The notes under the pieces were generated by a model. That model saw nothing but the letters and a program-made list of their open reading frames with translations, was not told the DNA's origin and searched no databases. A stretch of 64,000 nt of DNA from an uncultured Clostridia bacterium (lineage in GTDB: Bacteria > Bacillota > Clostridia > Oscillospirales > Acutalibacteraceae): positions 62,001 to 126,000 of the forward strand of contig CALWUY010000001.1 of assembly GCA_944384855.1 (NCBI GenBank). Reading direction: 5' to 3'. Position numbers and translations under genes: made by a program. Numbering within the stretch: position 1 is the stretch's first letter; each line of letters begins with the position of its first letter. This document shows positions 61,340 through 64,000 of the stretch, one piece after another.

Positions 61340-63031
61340 TCAATAATCCATTCCGCAGGGAGTGCATTTTTCATTCATGGCTTTATCATTGCTTACCGCG
61401 TCATAAAATCTGAATCCTCCCGCGAAATTGTAAGCTTCAAAACCGTAGCCGGTTAAAATCCGGCTCGCGATATAACTTCTCAGCCCGCTCTGACAAATAA
61501 CATATACAGGTTTCGATTTGTCAAGTTCGGATATACGGCTCCGCAGTTCGTCAACCGGGATGTTTATAAATCTGTCTATATGACCTCTCGAAAATTCTCC
61601 CGGAGTACGTGTGTCGAGCAGCGTTACGCGGCTGTCTCTGAGAAGTTCGTCCAATTCTTCATAATACCATTGCTTTACTATGCCGTTTTTCAGATTTTCA
61701 ATCATATATCCCGCTATATTAACCGGATCCTTGGCAGACGAATAGGGAGGAGCATAAGCCAAATCGAGCTCTGACAGCTCATAGGCTTTTAATCCCGAAC
61801 GCAAAGCTGTGGCAATTACGTCTATTCGTTTGTCGACACCGTCAAATCCGATAATCTGAGCGCCTAATATGCGATAACTTTCTTTTTCGAATATTACCTT
61901 CATCGTCATTATTCTGCCGCCCGGATAATATCCTGCGTGGCTCATAGGCGATAAAATAACCTTATCGTATTTTATTCCGGCATCTGCTGCGGCTTTTTCG
62001 TTTATGCCGGTCACTGCAGCGGTTAAGTCGAATATTTTTATGACCGAGCTTCCCTGACCGCCGTTGTAGCGGCTGTCAAGTCCGCATATATTGTCAGCGG
62101 CGATACGCCCCTGCTTGTTGGCCGGCCCCGCAAGCGATATAAGTGTGTCTTTTGACGTTACGATATTTTTGATTTGCACCGCGTCTCCCACCGCATAAAT
62201 ATCCGGATCTGATGTCTGCATACGGTCGTTCACACATATACTGCCGCGTATACCCTGTTTAAGTCCCGCATCTCCAGCAAGTGAAGCGTCAGGAACTACG
62301 CCGATTGCCAGAATGACCATATCCGCGGTTACGGAATTTCCTCCCTGTATTTTAACAAGTGTTTTGCCGTTCTGTTCTTCAAACTCTTCTACCATGCTGT
62401 CTAACATTAATTCTATTCCGTTCCTGCGTACTTCGGAATGAATAAATGCTGCCATATCGGAATCAAAGGGAAGCATAAGATGAGGATCTCCCTGAATAAT
62501 GGTAACGTCAAGTCCTGACTGCTTTAAATTCTCAGCAGCTTCTATGCCTATGAATCCGCCGCCTGCGATTACGGCTGATCGCGGATTATGGGTTTCTATA
62601 TAATTTTTTATCGTCAGTGTGTCCTCAACTGTACGAAGGGTGAAAATATTATTTTGATCTATCCCGCTGAACTTCGGCTTTACGGGTTTCGCTCCGGTGG
62701 AAATAATAAGTTTGTCATATTTCTCGTCAAATATTTTACCGTCACACAGATTTTTTACCGTGACGGTCTTGATATCGGGGTTGATGGCTGTAACCTCATG
62801 GAGAACCTTTATATTGACATGAAAACGCGAATAAAAACTTTCCGGTGTCTGAAGCGTCAGTTCATCTTTGTCTTCGATTGTCCCTCCTATGTAATAAGGA
62901 AGTCCGCAATTGGCATAGGAAATGAATCCCGATTTCTCAAATATCGTTATTTCAGCGGTTTCGTCAAGTCTTCTGAGTCTTGCGGCAGCTGTGGCGCCGC
63001 CCGCGACACCTCCGATAATCACAACCTTCAT
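61340..63031 (-). CDS. CoA-disulfide reductase-like FAD enzyme with C-terminal rhodanese domain
   Basis: A 563-residue flavoprotein. It has the FAD motif GGVAGGATAAARLRR, the active-site Cys42 in SYANCGLPYY, the NAD(P)H site GGGFIGIEAAENL and the second FAD block AVGDAVQ. Residues about 460-550 are a rhodanese domain with Cys513 in VICQSGLRS. The tail ends with CTPCG, a further CxxC. Members reduce CoA disulfides, polysulfides or persulfides with NAD(P)H, or act as NADH oxidases. The gene is directly preceded by a free rhodanese gene without any gap and by thioredoxin, which favours persulfide or disulfide chemistry. Confidence 0.88.
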   Translation of the reverse strand: MKVVIIGGVAGGATAAARLRRLDETAEITIFEKSGFISYANCGLPYYIGGTIEDKDELTLQTPESFYSRFHVNIKVLHEVTAINPDIKTVTVKNLCDGKIFDEKYDKLIISTGAKPVKPKFSGIDQNNIFTLRTVEDTLTIKNYIETHNPRSAVIAGGGFIGIEAAENLKQSGLDVTIIQGDPHLMLPFDSDMAAFIHSEVRRNGIELMLDSMVEEFEEQNGKTLVKIQGGNSVTADMVILAIGVVPDASLAGDAGLKQGIRGSICVNDRMQTSDPDIYAVGDAVQIKNIVTSKDTLISLAGPANKQGRIAADNICGLDSRYNGGQGSSVIKIFDLTAAVTGINEKAAADAGIKYDKVILSPMSHAGYYPGGRIMTMKVIFEKESYRILGAQIIGFDGVDKRIDVIATALRSGLKAYELSELDLAYAPPYSSAKDPVNIAGYMIENLKNGIVKQWYYEELDELLRDSRVTLLDTRTPGEFSRGHIDRFINIPVDELRSRISELDKSKPVYVICQSGLRSYIASRILTGYGFEAYNFAGGFRFYDAVSNDKAMNEKCTPCGMDY

Positions 63032-63352
63032 TTACTTTACCGCCTTTCCTTTGTAAGCTGATATACCGCCTATATTTGTCACGTCAGTATATCCGTTTTT
63101 CTTTAAATATGATACTGCCTGTCCACTTCTTGCGCCGCTCAGGCAATATACGTAAACCGGTGCGGATTTGTCTTTAACACGGCCTTTTATATCGGAGATT
63201 TTATCCAGGGGAATATTGATACTTCCTTCGATATGTCCCTGGCTGTATTCCAAAGCCGTTCTTACGTCAACCAGTACCGCTCCCGCAGCAGATTTAAACT
63301 CGGATACTCCTGAATTTATATCGGGAGTATTAAAAAATGTAAACAGTCCCAT
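63032..63352 (-). CDS. Rhodanese-like single-domain protein
   Basis: A 106-residue rhodanese domain. The ATG at 63352 has a GAGGT site; longer in-frame starts are less likely. The domain has VLVDVRTALEYSQGHIEGS and the active-site loop YCLSGARS with Cys70, able to carry a persulfide sulfur. It lies between trxA and the FAD-rhodanese fusion in one operon and could feed sulfur to the reductase or to thioredoxin. Confidence 0.9.
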   Translation of the reverse strand: MGLFTFFNTPDINSGVSEFKSAAGAVLVDVRTALEYSQGHIEGSINIPLDKISDIKGRVKDKSAPVYVYCLSGARSGQAVSYLKKNGYTDVTNIGGISAYKGKAVK

Positions 63353-63362
63353 AAATGTTACC

Positions 63363-63668
63363 TCAAAGCATGGCAAGAATCTGTTCTTTAGGTCTTGCTC
63401 CGACTGTCGAGTTTACGATTTTACCGTTTTTTATTACCGCAAGCATGGGAATGCTCATTACCTGAAACTCAGAAGCAAGCTCGGGTTCATCGTCGACATT
63501 TATCTTTCCGACCTTTATATCGGTTCTCTCTTCGGCTATCTCTGATACTATGGGACCTACCATACGGCACGGCCCGCACCAGTCAGCATAAAAATCCAGC
63601 AGAACCGGTTTGTCCGAATGCATTACTTCTTCCATAAAATTGTTTTTGTTTATTTTAATAACTGACAT
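63363..63668 (-). CDS. trxA: Thioredoxin
   Basis: A 101-residue thioredoxin with the WCGPC active site (residues 30-34) and the cis-Pro stretch MSIPML. It reduces protein disulfides. It is the first gene of the dyad-controlled operon, so thiol repair, sulfur handling and electron supply are expressed together. A GGAGG site precedes the ATG. Confidence 0.95.
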   Translation of the reverse strand: MSVIKINKNNFMEEVMHSDKPVLLDFYADWCGPCRMVGPIVSEIAEERTDIKVGKINVDDEPELASEFQVMSIPMLAVIKNGKIVNSTVGARPKEQILAML

Positions 63669-63698
63669 TTTACAGTCCTCCTTTTTTATTATGGTTTT

Positions 63699-63739
63699 AG
63701 TATAACCATTTTTTTACGGAGTTCTGTGATATAATCACA
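63699..63739 (-). promoter_or_regulatory. Promoter with Crp/Fnr-type dyad for the thioredoxin operon
   Basis: On the - strand a TATACT box lies at 63704-63699. The dyad TGTGAT-ATA-ATCACA at 63725-63739 is perfect over 15 bp. Its centre is 33 bp from the end of the -10, near -41.5. No good -35 box exists, which suits class II activation. The dyad overlaps the stop codon of the ABC ATPase gene upstream, so the operator lies partly in coding sequence. Confidence 0.75.
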
Positions 63740-64000
63740 AACCGCTGAAATTATATACGGTTTGTCCGTTTATATATGCGCTTTCAAAATTTACTGAGAA
63801 AACCGATTGGAGCTCGCCGCTTTGCACAAGCTGTTCAGGCGTGCCGCGTGCTTGTATTCTGCCGGCATTCATTAAGATTATCTCATCGGCATATTTCAGA
63901 GCGAAATCCAAATCGTGAAGCACTGCCGCAACGCATTTGCCCTGATGTCTTACCCGGCATAGAAGCTCCATAATTTCAAATTTTGCCGATATGTCAAGAT
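63735..64000 (-). CDS. Iron/siderophore-type ABC transporter ATPase, C-terminal part
   Basis: The window holds only the last 88 codons. The chain begins LDISAKFEIMELL, the part just after Walker B, and has the switch His in AAVLHDLDFALKYADEII, followed by NAGRIQARGTPEQLV. The HDLDFALKYAD type is usual in FepC/FhuC-like ATPases for ferric siderophores, haem or cobalamin. The permease and binding protein would lie beyond the window edge. Iron import beside an iron-rich peroxide defence is a sensible pairing. Confidence 0.8.
   Translation of the reverse strand, partial: LDISAKFEIMELLCRVRHQGKCVAAVLHDLDFALKYADEIILMNAGRIQARGTPEQLVQSGELQSVFSVNFESAYINGQTVYNFSGL

Noticed and set aside
1..64000. tRNA, rRNA, CRISPR array, insertion sequence or phage genes
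   Set aside because: I looked for cloverleaf-like repeats, spaced direct repeats, transposase motifs and phage-type genes and found none that I could support.

Overview
This window reads as chromosomal DNA of an anaerobic Gram-positive bacterium of the class Clostridia, probably Oscillospiraceae/Ruminococcaceae-like. The reasons are the spc-alpha ribosomal gene order with map, a KOW protein, infA, rpmJ and rpsD inside it; a zinc-type S14; Gram-positive lipoproteins with strong Shine-Dalgarno sites; a dockerin; ABC sugar importers without their own ATPase; and a rubrerythrin/desulfoferrodoxin oxygen defence. No tRNA, rRNA, CRISPR array or insertion sequence was seen.

Layout. (1) 1-9911: the end of rplX and then rplE-rpsZ-rpsH-rplF-rplR-rpsE-rpmD-rplO-secY-adk-map-KOW-infA-rpmJ-rpsM-rpsK-rpsD-rpoA-rplQ on the + strand, closed by a strong intrinsic terminator. 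(2) 10051-12474: a large membrane-anchored amidase on the - strand with its own promoter. (3) 12756-45091: an AraC-type regulator diverges from a roughly 31 kb + strand polysaccharide-use locus. It holds four paralogous right-handed beta-helix proteins (two cytosolic, two exported), a dockerin protein and a membrane-anchored protein that share discoidin-like repeats, small lipoproteins, two solute-binding proteins, two ABC permease pairs, a propeller-TPR-Yip1 membrane protein, a DUF5696-like lipoprotein, an SGNH esterase-like protein and a GH28-like protein. (4) 45109-46041: two strongly AT-rich genes of unknown function that look acquired. (5) 46093-55416, - strand: a hydrolase-like TIM-barrel protein, mfd, pth, a sodium:solute symporter and uronate isomerase uxaC. 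(6) 55546-57787, + strand: a CwlD-like amidase and radA, followed by a small Cys-rich gene on the - strand. (7) 58040-63739: an oxygen/peroxide defence region with desulfoferrodoxin, a ferredoxin-rubrerythrin fusion, a double-rubredoxin protein, a Crp/Fnr-family regulator, and an operon of thioredoxin, rhodanese, CoA-disulfide-reductase-like enzyme and rubredoxin. (8) 63735-64000: the end of an iron-type ABC transporter ATPase.

How the genes work together. In region 3 the exported beta-helix proteins and surface proteins probably bind and cut an extracellular, perhaps uronic-acid-rich, glycan. The solute-binding proteins and permeases import the oligosaccharides, using an MsmX-like ATPase encoded elsewhere. 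The cytosolic beta-helix, SGNH and GH28-like proteins would finish the breakdown. uxaC and the symporter fit uronate catabolism but lie outside the operon.

In region 7 both - strand defence operons carry the same 15-bp dyad (core GTGAT-N3-ATCAC). In each case it is centred 33-34 bp from the end of the -10 hexamer, the class II activator position. The Crp/Fnr-family gene encoded between the two operons has a CRP-like recognition helix (R-E-x-x-x-R), so it is the obvious candidate regulator. This local regulon is the best-supported regulatory finding in the window. The four-paralog beta-helix locus is the most likely source of undescribed enzyme activity.
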